Origin: Dallia pectoralis
Lineage: Eukaryota > Chordata > Actinopteri > Esociformes > Umbridae
Direction of reading: 5' to 3'
Assembly (NCBI GenBank): GCA_029465975.1
Contig: CM055730.1
Span: 9,908,800 to 9,972,799 of the forward strand
Length of the DNA: 64,000 nucleotides
Shown one piece after another: positions 1-11,541 of this stretch (its first letter is position 1; every line of letters begins with the position of its first letter). The notes under the pieces were generated by a model. It had not been told where the DNA came from. It searched no databases and saw only the letters and a program-made list of their open reading frames with translations. Position numbers and translations under genes: made by a program.

Positions 1-47
1 CTGAAACATAAGCCTGCATACTGAAACATAAGCCTGCATACTGAAAC
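1..47. repeat. 20-bp tandem repeat, ~2.3 copies, cut by window edge
   Basis: The unit CTGAAACATAAGCCTGCATA occurs twice in full and then partially. It may continue beyond the window. Confidence 0.85.
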
Positions 48-140
48 CGTTGGATTGTGGTAGACTGAGACAAAGTGAGACAAAGTGTGAAACATAAATA
101 GCACTTTGTGACCTCGACATTGACCACTGTATTTTACACC

Positions 141-250
141 TCACATCATTCTGAGAATACGTCCCCTATGGTGAATATTGATGGTGGCAGCATCATGCTA
201 TGGGGTGTTGTCACTCAGCTGCAGGAACTGTGAGACTGGTCAGAATCCAA
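141..250 (+). pseudogene. Tc1/mariner-like transposase fragment
   Basis: From 141 to 206 one frame reads SHHSENTSPMV then DGGSIMLWG. After a one-base shift it continues as SAAGTVRLVRI. This matches the block before the second catalytic Asp of fish Tc1-like transposases (ENTxPxVKHGGGSIMLWGCF...AAGTGxLVRI). No inverted repeats or other transposase segments were found nearby, so it is a small dead relic. Confidence 0.6.
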
Positions 251-1370
251 CACATTTAGATTTAATTTTTGCCAAACAATATCTGGATACAAAAATATGG
301 GAAAAAACATGCAATTTCTGTGCCAGCTTTTACTTGTGCCTGTGCATGTGCATTTTAGTTTTGTTAAAAACAAAGACAACACACAGACACTTCTCTCGCT
401 TATTCTCTCGCTTTCTTCTTTGTCAAAAACTCTGACCTTTATTATTTAAAAAAATCCAAATTCTTAATGGCTTCTCTACAGAAGGCCATTATACTGTTTG
501 TACTGAATTTTAAATACATCCATTGAGCTACACAAAAAACGCCCCTTTCAGCTTGTGCTTTCTGTGTCTGTTACCAACTGTATCAGCCACTGTTGAACAG
601 CCCCAATAGGCTTTGTTCTGACGTTGAATACCAACAATGTCCGTCTTTTACCAGCAGGTGTCAGTAAAGATCCGGCTGTGAGGTTGAGGAGATGAACATC
701 AAGAAAAAAAGTACAACTGTGGTGAATTGTTCACATTCATACCTGTCCGAATAAATACAATATGATGATGTGCCATCCCATTGATATCGACAAATTCAAG
801 TCGAAATCTACGAAACTCCGAGCGTGAAAATGTAATAGAGCGTTTGTAAAATTTGACATGATTCGTCACTGTAAACAAATGTGTTGTCATTCTTATAGTT
901 TCTCAATGTAACAACCGCTACAGTGTTCATGAATATTAATTAAGAGGCGTGGTCACTGTGCGGGAGAGTGGAGAATACGCATCTGGCGGTGTTACAGTTT
1001 GCTTGGGGCTGAAGTCCACTATAGGTGAAAATTGGGATTTATTTCTCTCTGAACAAATTCCGAGTCTTTAAAGAAACGCGGACGACATCTGGTAAATATA
1101 ATTACTTTGTGTAAGTCTTGCCTGGTTGTGTCGTAGAAGTCTTTACATGACAGTATGATACATGTGTGGATTTTGAATGTGTCTACCTGCTCCTGTAGCC
1201 TCCAGTCCGGGTGTACTGTGCGGGTATGTGGGAGATGCGGTAAAATATATGGACTAGATGGACCAGACAACAATGGTCAGCATATGATACAGGTATTCAA
1301 TATAAAGTAGTAGGGCGGATATACTGCAAACACGGCCACAGAACCGGTTGATGTGCTGAGACAATGGCCA
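251..1370. other. No gene recognised; sema4g upstream region
   Basis: Unique, mostly AT-rich sequence. A GAGGCGTGG GC-box-like site lies near 943 and a possible donor GTAAAT near 1091, so an untranslated first exon of sema4g here is conceivable, but nothing decides it. Confidence 0.3.
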
Positions 1371-1690
1371 CCTATAGCTGGAGTAATGTGGGGTATAGCT
1401 GGGGTAATGTGGGGTATAGCTGGAGTAATGTGGGGTATAGCTGGACTAATGTGGGGTATAGCTGGAGTAATGTGGGGTATAGCTGGAGTAATGTGGGGTA
1501 GTGCTGGAGTAAAGTGGGGTATAGCTGGACAAATGTGGGGTATAGCTGGAGTAATGTGGGGTATAGCTGGAGAAATGTAGGGGATAGCTGGAATAATATG
1601 GGGTTTAGCTGGAGTAATGTGGGGTATAGCAGGAGTATGTGGGGTATAGCTGGAGTAATGTGGGGTATAGCTGGAGTAATTATGTGGGAG
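1371..1690. repeat. 21-bp minisatellite, ~15 copies
   Basis: Unit GGTATAGCTGGAGTAATGTGG with small variants. Because the period is seven codons, several frames stay open on both strands. These repeat-encoded reading frames are not taken as genes. Confidence 0.9.
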
Positions 1691-1710
1691 ATACTTGCTG
1701 CGATGGAACT

Positions 1711-3705
1711 CAAATGGATTTTGTGAGTTGATTAAACATTCGTTATCTCTATTGCATTTTATCGGAGCTCTGTCAGTTTGATTTCCTGCCCTGTTGACAC
1801 AGTATAAAGCGTGGTGAATATCCACTTAAAACAAACAGTTGATTAAGCGGTGTGTGCAACTATAGACACACTAAGCGGCAATTTCATTCCCAGGAGTTAT
1901 ATGATCATATGATGAATGGGAAATGAATAGCCACTTATAGATGAATCTGCAGGCGCTTTTCCTCCTCGGCTTGTGCGCATTAGTAACAACTTCATTGCCT
2001 ACCTGAGACGCCAGGCCCATAAAATAACAATGAATTGCAATATTATTGGAAGCTATTGCATGTTCACTTAACGGTGTAGTGGAGAGAAGGGCATGTAGCC
2101 GCAATATTTGCAAAGCAGCATGTCTGCTATACTGTACTTTACATCTCTCCCTTATCTGAATCACATATTCGCACCAGGGTTAAAGAACAGCTGTTTAGAC
2201 CCCTTCCCATCAAATCACAGATGAAGGGACAATCATTCGCAAAGTAGGCATGTACCTGTAGTCGGGTCTATCACTGACATTTAACGACTCTTGCTATTAT
2301 TATTTAAAATTATGCAAAATGTTTATGTTGTTCAACACAAAATCTAGGTACAATTGCTTTTAAATATTGTTTGTATGTTTTATGAATAAAGTAGATCCAG
2401 ACGTTGAGATTAAAATAGCCTACTTCTAAACGGTAGGGGAGACAAAGGTGAAAGTGGTGTGGGGGGGGGAATTGAACCCCAGACTGGGGAATGAGGGGTA
2501 GGCCTACATAACATAACATTATGTGAGATGAAAATGCACCTACAGTATATATGCAAGTTTATGGTTTATTGAATTTCTTAATTTAATTTTGCCAAAACTA
2601 TTTACTATATGTTTTGTTTTAATGCAAGTTTCTCTTGCTCTGCTTTAAAGGATTTTGGGTAGTATAAATGCTTAGATGATATAGTTATTTCCTATTTTAA
2701 TTTCAAGTTTGAAAGTATGTTTGATGAAACAAAAATATATGTTAGTATTAAGCAGTTTGCCCATGAGGTGTATTGAATTCGGAAAACCTAAAGATCTCTA
2801 ACCTAACTAAATAATCAAGCACATCCATCTATGTTAAACATTAAAACCCTTCAGCAGACACACTGTAATTCTGCCCTGAATAGACTGTAAAACATCAAAA
2901 TAGTTTCAATAGTACGTTTAAACTTCTCTCCTTGTTCTGAATTTAGTGCGCATTTAGTGTGTTTCGAAAGAAAATCCCAGTAGATTGTGTTTCTTCAGCA
3001 AAGTTAAGGTTCCCCCACTTTTATTTTGGCGTCAGGGCAGTTGGCAATTTGTTTAGGTGTTCTCTAATGTTTTAACATTGTCAGGACAGTTGTTAGAGAA
3101 GGAAAGGCATTCCACAGTGTCATCTACAGACCCTCTGATGAAATTAGATGATGATCCAATCTGTACCACTCTCTTCCCTACTCTAGATAGTGATATCAAG
3201 ATCAATGCATGATATTGTTTTCTTATTTAGGAATGTGAATGCGATAATCCTGGGTAATAATGAGTTATTGATGGGTAACAATTTTTTTTAAATCAGTTAA
3301 TTCATGAACATTACTTTATCTACTTTGTTCTAAAGGACGAGTAAGTACAAGTTGAACTAATTCATTCGCTTTGTCATTCTTTCCATTTCAATCACTTCCA
3401 TTGATAATTAATCTTTAGTCTTCTGTGTTGTCTTTTTTATGTACAACACTGCACAGAAGACCAGTGGCGTACACAGTGATATTTGTTCCTGCTCTATTCC
3501 AATAAATAACAGAAAAGTATTCTTAGGGAATTATTCATGTGTTATGTTAGAGAGATCTGTTCACATTCAATGAATTTCTCTTGTTTGTTGTTAATTCCCA
3601 CGAAAATCGGTTTAGCATTAACTGTTCCATTGTTCCTCACTAGCATCTACACATTCACATCTACACACACAACACACACTTTATTTTAACTGTCAGAGGA
3701 TAAAG
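1711..3705. other. No gene recognised
   Basis: AT-rich single-copy-looking sequence. On the minus strand around 2463-2480 there is a B-box-like GGGGTTCAATTCC next to a C-rich stretch, but no A box or tRNA fold could be made out. Confidence 0.3.
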
Positions 3706-4140
<435 letters not shown>

Positions 4141-4382
4141 ACTGTTTAATACTAAAGGATATTGGAGATATCTGTCATTATAAGTTATAATATCTGTCAT
4201 GTTATTTTCAGAAATACTTTATATTGTTAAAAGGGGACATTTCAGTTTGATCAGCCTTAATTATGCCAGCCACATATGGGTGTGTTTATACGACACAACA
4301 TAATTGCTTAATTAAACATTTTATGGGGTTATTTTCTAAGAAAACTTATTTGGAATTGGGACATATCATGTGAGCCCATTTT

Positions 4383-5450
4383 GACAGTATCAGGATTAGG
4401 ATTAGATGAAGACTGAGGATCCACTCTGACATAGACTGGATTAGGATTAGATGAAGAATGAGGATCCACTCTGAAACCTACTGGATTCAAATTAGATGAA
4501 GACTGAGGATCCACTCTGACACCTACTGGATTAAAATTAGGTGAAGACTGAGGATCCACTCTGACAACTGGATTAGGATTAGATGAAGACTGAGGATCCA
4601 CTCTGACACCTACTGGATTAGGATTAGATGAAGACTGAGGATCCACTCTGACAACTGGATTAGGATTAGATGAAGACTGAGGATCCACTCTGACACCTAC
4701 TGGATTAGGATTAGATGAAGACTGAGGATCCACTCTGACAACTGGATTAGGATTAGATGAAGACTGAGGATCCACTCTGACAACTGGATTAGGATTAGAT
4801 GAAGACTGAGGATCCACTCTGACACCTACTGGATTAGGATTAGATGAAGACTGAGGATCCACTCTGACAACTGGATTAGGATTAGATGAAGACTGAGGAT
4901 CCACTCTGACACCTACTGGATTAGGATTAGATGAAGACTGAGGATCCACTCTGACAACTGGATTAGGATTAGATGAAGACTGAGGATCCACTCTGACAAC
5001 TGGATTAGGATTAGATGAAGACTGAGGATCCACTCTGACACCTACTGGATTAGGATTAGATGAAGACTGAGGATCCACTCTGACAACTGGATTAGGATTA
5101 GATGAAGACTGAGGATCCACTCTGACAACTGGATTAGGATTAGATGAAGACTGAGGATCCACTCTGACACCTACCGGATTAGGATTAGATGAAGACTGAG
5201 GATCCACTCTGACAACTGGATTAGGATTAGATGAAGACTGAGGATCCACTCTGACACCTACTGTATTAGGATTAGATGAAGACTGAGGATCCACTCTGAC
5301 AACTGGATTAGGATTAGATGAATGCTGAGGATCCACTCTGACACCTACTGGATTAGGATTAGATGAAGACTGAGGATCCACTCTGACAACTGGATTAGGA
5401 TTAGATGAAGACTGAGGATCCACTCTGACACCTACTGGATTAGGCAACAT
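4383..5450. repeat. 42/45-bp minisatellite, ~24 units
   Basis: Units share GGATTAGATGAAGACTGAGG and ATCCACTCTGACA and end in either ACTGGATTAGGATT (42 bp) or CCTACTGGATTAGGATT (45 bp), often in alternation. Period multiples of three leave a 404-residue minus-strand frame open (4329-5543) with repeats of NPNPVVRVDPQSSS. No upstream exon, homology or promoter supports it as a protein. Confidence 0.93.
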
Positions 5451-6608
5451 TTCTCTCTTTTTTATCTCTATCGCCCACCTCACTACATAAAAATTGATAG
5501 GGAAGCTTGTTTTTTTTGTCATGATGCATTGGTTCATTGTCATTCATGCAAAGATTTTATTTAGTTTCAGTCATTTTAAATTAAGTCTTTCCGCCTACCC
5601 TAGGAAGAAAGATAACTTTTACTTTATAAAGCTTTTTCAAACAAGTGATTTAACAAACCTACAGCTCATGAAGTGACAGAACTGCAGACAGCATGTGATG
5701 TGTGGACATTCCTTTAATACTACTTTGTCTGTCCATCTGGCCTGTCCATCAGAAGATCCAGGCCCAGACAGCTCCCTCCAGACACTAAGGAACTGATAAA
5801 GAGCATTTCTCCACACGTGTCACATCCATAAGCAGGTTTTGACAGGCTGTCTAAATGCATCCACACACTGTAATTGAGTCAGATCTTCCACTGTTGGGAT
5901 GAAAGCTCCTTATATCTGACAAGCGGAATGATGGGAAACTTTGGGAAAATAATGATCAGACTCTTTCCGTGAGATATTATGATAATCTTTAAGCACTATT
6001 TGAGCACATTGTCTGTCGCTCAGTGGAGCTACGTATCTGCTCTATAGTATGTTCTATTTATTTTCTGTGTTCGTGTCCACCTGCTGTTTCTATACCTTTT
6101 TCTGCAATTGTGTTTTATCTATTTCATTGTTGTGCCGATGTGGTCCTGCTTAGCTGATCTATTTTGTTCTGTTTCTACGCTGCGCACCTGTGTGCTCCCA
6201 CTGCAGTTCAGAGGAATGTAGCTAGCTCTAGCAACGCAATCTGTTGTCATGGCAGCATTGTGGACCATTTCAGATGTTTTCAGGGAACTGTACATCTCCA
6301 GTGAGGTTATGCAGGTGTGGTTGAGCTTTTAAACTGAAGCAAGGGTGATTAAGAAAACAGAATGTCTGCCCTTAGCTCACACCGTAGAAATGAGCAGCGT
6401 AGAAATGAGCAGCGTAGAAGTGCACTAGACACATTGAGCATCAGTCATACTGCACCCAAACTCCTCCTCTGCATTTACTCTCAGGGAGATCTTCACACGT
6501 ATATTCCCCCTCCGCCCTCTCCCTCTCTCTCTTCTAATCTGCTACCCTACTCTTTCTTCATTCTCTTTTTCAATCTCTACATCCTTCTCTTTTCTTCCCG
6601 CACAGACG
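5451..6608. other. No gene recognised
   Basis: Single-copy-looking sequence; only a short 15-bp triplication (GTAGAAATGAGCAGC type) near 6384-6420 and a pyrimidine-rich stretch at 6505-6600. Confidence 0.3.
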
Positions 6609-6741
6609 TTTGTAATGATCATATGTAATGATCATATGTAATGATCATATGTAATGATCATATGTAATGATCATACGTAATGATCATATGTAATGATCAT
6701 ATGTAATGATCATATGTAATGATCATATGTAATGATCATAT
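6609..6741. repeat. 13-bp minisatellite, ~10 copies
   Basis: Unit TGTAATGATCATA. Each unit contains the palindrome ATGATCAT, so the array is a regularly spaced series of small inverted repeats. Confidence 0.92.
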
Positions 6742-7330
6742 TGTCTGCCCTCAATACTTTAATTGTCAGACTTGTTTGATACATCTGACATTTTAATCCA
6801 TGGCTGCCATATTTTAAGTGTTTCATTGATTTAATAAATTACTAAAGAGTGGTTGATGAATTAACTCGATATATATGATTTCTGAGGTTAACATGGTTGC
6901 ATCAGTTGTGAAGTTAATGTTTGCTGGATGTTTAATGCTTCTGTTATTTTCAAGCGAGTAGAGCTCTGTAGTTTGTCACAAGTTGCAGGCAGCATTAAAT
7001 ATATATCGTAGCTCAGCACTATTTGTAGATTACATGTGATACGTCTAACATAGATTGTTGTTGTTTTTGTTTTTTAGATGGAACCTGCAGCTAGTAGATG
7101 AGCTAGCTGGTTCAGCCTTCAGCCGAGAGAGAGATTTTGCCTTTCTTCTGTTCTGTTGTGTGTGTGTGGGGGGGGTCAGGGTGGTTTGTGTGGGTGTGCC
7201 AGTGTTTGTCTGTGTGTCTGCTGAGAGGAGAGAAGACTGCCTTCCAGCGCATGTCTGCAGGAGCAATTTAGTAATTCTTTAGCGTGCTCTGAATAGTAAG
7301 GGAATGGTATGTGAACGGTAGCTTGGTAAA
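6742..7330. other. No gene recognised; region just upstream of sema4g exon 1
   Basis: AT-rich, then a TTTTTTAG acceptor-like site at 7077 followed by about 200 bp of more balanced sequence. This could be an untranslated exon of sema4g but has no decisive mark. Confidence 0.25.
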
Positions 7331-7504
7331 GTGTGTGGATATGTGTTTACCACAGTGAGTGTGTGTGGATATGTGTTTCCCACAGTAAGTGTGTGTGGAT
7401 ACGTGTTTTCCATAGTGAGTGTGTGTGGATATGTGTTTCCCACAGTGAGTGTGTGTGGATACGTGTTTCCCACAGTGAGTGTGTGTGGATACGTGTTTCC
7501 CACA

Positions 7505-7540
<36 letters not shown>
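7331..7540. repeat. 30-bp minisatellite plus (GT)n, six units
   Basis: Unit runs GTGTGTGGATATGTGTTTCC then CACAGTGAGT. It ends about 35 bp before the acceptor of coding exon 1. Each unit contains acceptor-like TTTCCCACAG and donor-like GTGAGT. Confidence 0.93.
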
Positions 7541-7576
7541 TAGGAGGAAGGGCAGCTCTCTCTCTCCCCTGGCCAG

Positions 7577-7724
7577 GTGTGTGTGGAGATGTGTATGTGT
7601 GTGTGTACTGTCCTACCGGCCCTGCTCCTGATCCTGAGCTGGGGTGTCTGTCTGACGGGGGGATACCCCTTCAGACCCCCTATGGACCTGGACGTCAGCC
7701 CCCGAATCACCGTTACAGCTAGCG
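7577..7724 (+). CDS. sema4g: sema4g exon 1: start codon and signal peptide
   Basis: A pyrimidine tract ending GGCCAG at 7576 looks like an acceptor, so at least one 5' untranslated exon should lie upstream. The ATG at 7589 is the first in frame after a stop at 7541-7543; a second ATG lies at 7595. The first 45 residues have a hydrophobic core (VLPALLLILSWGVCL), then a mature N terminus including the class-4-like SPRITV. The donor is GTAAGT at 7725, phase 1. The first six residues alternate Met/Val and Cys because the start lies in a GT-rich tract, so repeat drift may have shaped this N terminus. I could not place the untranslated exon. Confidence 0.82.
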
Positions 7725-10700
7725 GTAAGTGCTAATGCCTGTACGCCCACAAACACACACACACACACACACGCATGTATGCCCACAAACACACACACGC
7801 CAGTATGCCCATAAACACACACGCCTGTACGCCCACAAGCACACAAACACACATGCCTGTATGCCCATAAACACACACGCTGGTAAGATACGTAGAGGGA
7901 AAGAAGAAAGCAGGAGTTTTGGAAACCTTTCTCCTCCTCATCCCTCTCCGTCTGTCTCTCTCCTCCTCATCCCTCTCCGTCTGTCTCTCTCCTCCTCATC
8001 CATCTCCATCTGTCTCTCTCCTCCTCATCCATCTCCATCTGTCTCTCCTCCTCATCCCTCTCCGTCTGTCTCTCTCCTCCTCATCCCTCTCCGTCTGTCT
8101 CTCTCCTCCTCATCCATCTCCATCTGTCTCTCTCCTCCTCATCCATCTCCATCTGTCTCTCCTCCTCATCCCTCTCCGTCTGTCTCTCACCTCCTCATCC
8201 CTCTCCGTCTGTCTCTCTCCTCCTCATCCATCTCCATCTGTCTCTCTCCTCCTCATCCATCTCCATCTGTCTCTCCTCCTCATCCCTCTCTGTCTGTCTT
8301 TCCTCTTCATTCCAATCAGTCTTTTCTCCTCATCCCCCTGTCTGTCTTTCCTCCTCATCCCCCTGTCTGTCTTTCCTCCTCATGCCTCTCTGTCTGACTC
8401 CGTGAGTCATCTCTCTCTAGAGTAAAACCTGGGCAGCCCAAGTGTCACAGGGCCTGTGTGAGCTTTAAACAGAGGGAGGGAGAATGAGGAAACCGAGAGA
8501 TGGGAAAGACTGGAGCGCTGTTTACCTATTTTCACTCATCTGACCAAACTAGGAGAGAGCTGTGTTAGCTGTATACCCAGTCACACTAACACGGTTTGAC
8601 AGAACGGATTGTTATTCTAACTCTTTAGATAGCCTTTTCTCTACTCCTCTACAGAACCGACTGTTATTCTAACTCTTTAGATATCCTTTTCTCTACTCCT
8701 CTACAGAACCGACTGTTATTCTAACTCTTTAGATAGCCATTTTTCTACTCCTCTCCCACTCGCAGTTTCAGGATTTATGGAAGTTGACCTAATCAGTCAT
8801 CATCACATAACCACCTCATATCAAATCCAAATCTGAATACGAAAGAGTTTTATTGCCAAGCAGGTTAGTTTACAACAAACAATTAATTTGTTCTGGCCCA
8901 TAACTACAACAGTTATTACACATGTTATAAACAAATACAAACAAGAAACTACAATAAAATACTACAGTTTGTAATGTAAATATGTAATGTGCAAATGTCC
9001 GGTGATAGTTCTGAGTGAATGTGGGGAGCAGGATATAGTCAGTTTGGTTCCGGGGACATACTGCTGTAGAACTGTTGTGGCGGGTGGTTTTGGTTTTGAT
9101 AGACCTCAACATGCCAGAGTTGAGACCTCTGAATAGTCCAGGGTGAGAGGAATTAGCCTCCATCGTTGCTGCCCGCCTCAGCATCCTGGAGGTGTGTAGG
9201 TTGCGTAGAGACGGCAGATTTAAGCCGATGACCCGCTGTGCAGAGCAGATGATGTGTACCAGACGTGATGGCGTGGGTCAGGATGGACTCAATGATGTCA
9301 GTGTAAAAGTTCACCATCATTGTCTTTGGCAAGTTAAACTTTTTTAACTGCCGCAGGAAGTACATTCTCGGTTGTACTTTCTTTCTTAGGGAGGTTATGT
9401 TCAGCGCCAACTTGAGGTCCCACAGAGTTGACTAGGGAGCCACCCAGGATGATGGGACAAAGGGCTGCTGGGCTTCACTTACAGTCCATTCTCATCTCCA
9501 CAGACTTTTGTGCGTTAATCCCCACGTTGTTCAGACTGATATCGGACACCAAATGGTTAATCCCCCCTGTAGGCAGACTTGTCTCCATCTGAAGGAAGTC
9601 CAATGAGGATGTGTCGTCAACAAACTTCGGGAGCTAGACAGAGTGGTGACTGGAGATGCAGTTGCTGGTGTACAGGGAGAAGAGTACGGGGGACAGGACA
9701 CAACCTTGAGGGGAGCCAGTTCTGATGGTCAAGGGGGTCCGACAGGTGCTTCCCAAGCCTCACGTGCTGCCTCCTGTTGGACAGGAAGGCTGTGATCCTC
9801 CTGGAAGTGGACTTGGGCACTCCCAGTTTGGAGAGATTGTCTTCATTACCACCAAGATCAGGGCGACTGGTCTATAGTAATTATGATCCTTGATTTCTTG
9901 GGGACTGGAAAGATGGTAACGGATTTGAAGCAGGCTAGTGATGCAGCAAATGTATCCAACTTTATGTACATTTTGTATGATATGTGTTTGGTGGTTAGGG
10001 GTTAGTGGGGTAGGGTAAGAATTAGGGTTAGGACTTAGTGTAAAGGATTGTGGGGTTTGTGTTAGGATAAGGAGATGATGAGATAAAGAAAATGAATCTA
10101 TGAATAGAAAATAGAAATAGTGTTTGGGGTCCCCAGAAAGATATTACATCAAAACTACACAACTCCTTCATGGGTTTTACATCTCTACTCCTGGTACCAT
10201 TAATCTCTTTCCTCCCCTGTCTTTGGGAGAGCTCACTCTCACTTTCTACACCAACGTCCTGTTTATTTACTCCCATCTTCATACACTACCTTTCTCTTCA
10301 TTCATTCCTTTCCATTGCGGATTTCATCTGCTGGTTATTCCGTTTTTTTACCTGCACATTTAGATTGATCTCTTTAATATCGTTTTTTCCAAAGCAACAC
10401 GCCAGGCCCCCCCGTGGTGTAGTCAGCATACACCCTAAACCCAAAGGAGAACACGAAATGGACCTGAGGTCAGGACATTAGCCCAAGGACATCAGCAGGC
10501 TGTGGGAGTTGGTGGCAGTATTAGATGGAGCAGTTCAGTGTGGCCTCCACCGACTTGCTTTGGCACACGTGTTTTCTATGCCAGTAGAGCATCTTTGAAT
10601 ATGACATGGATCAAAGGGAGGTGAGGAAGTTGGAGGTAGTAGAGAGGAGAAGAGTGTAGGAGACGCAGAGAAACATGTGTATATGGGAGAGGGGGGAGCT

Positions 10701-11472
10701 GGAGAGGAGACATGGGTGGGTAGAGATGGAGCAGGAATAAAGAAGGAGAAATATGACCCAATAATATGAATAATCGGCAGCTTTCACTGGTCTAATGACT
10801 TGTTTGAGTTACAGAGCTGTATCTCTTATTAGGAATAGTCTATACTATGACAGGGTTTGGGAAGACAGCCTAGTGTAATGGCCTGGCACACAGCTGGTAA
10901 TAAGGATATGTAGAGGCAGACAGCCTAGTGTAATGGCCTGGTACACAGCTGGTAATAAGGATATGTAGGGGCAGACAGCCTAGTGTAATGGCCTGGTACA
11001 CAGCTGGTAATAAGGATATGTAGTGGCAGACAGCCTAGTGTAATGGCCTGGTACATAGCTGGTAATAAGGATATGTAGAGGCAGAAAGCCTAGTGTAGTG
11101 GCCTGGTACACAGCTGGTAATAAAGATATGTAGAGGCAGACAGCCTAGTGTAATGGCCTGGTACACAGCTGGTAATAAGGATATGTAGTGGCAGACAGCC
11201 TAGTGTAATGGCCTGGTACACAGCTGGTAATAAGGATATGTAGGGGCAGACAGCCTAGTGTAATGGCCTGGTACACAGCTGGTAATAAGGATATGTAGTG
11301 GCAGACAGCCTAGTGTAATGGCCTGGTACACAGCTGGTAATAAGGATATGTAGGGGTGTGTGTGTTTCTGAACACAGTGTTCTGAACTTTAGAACTGATC
11401 GGCTGATGACAAAATGTTTACTCAGTCAATAAAGTCTTCAGAGCTCTCCCTCTCTCCATCAAGCTGCTCTTT

Positions 11473-11541
<69 letters not shown>

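Noticed and set aside
2463..2480. Possible tRNA-derived SINE (B-box-like GGTTCAATTCC on the minus strand)
   Set aside because: No A box at the right distance and no tRNA-like fold; the C run makes a chance match likely.
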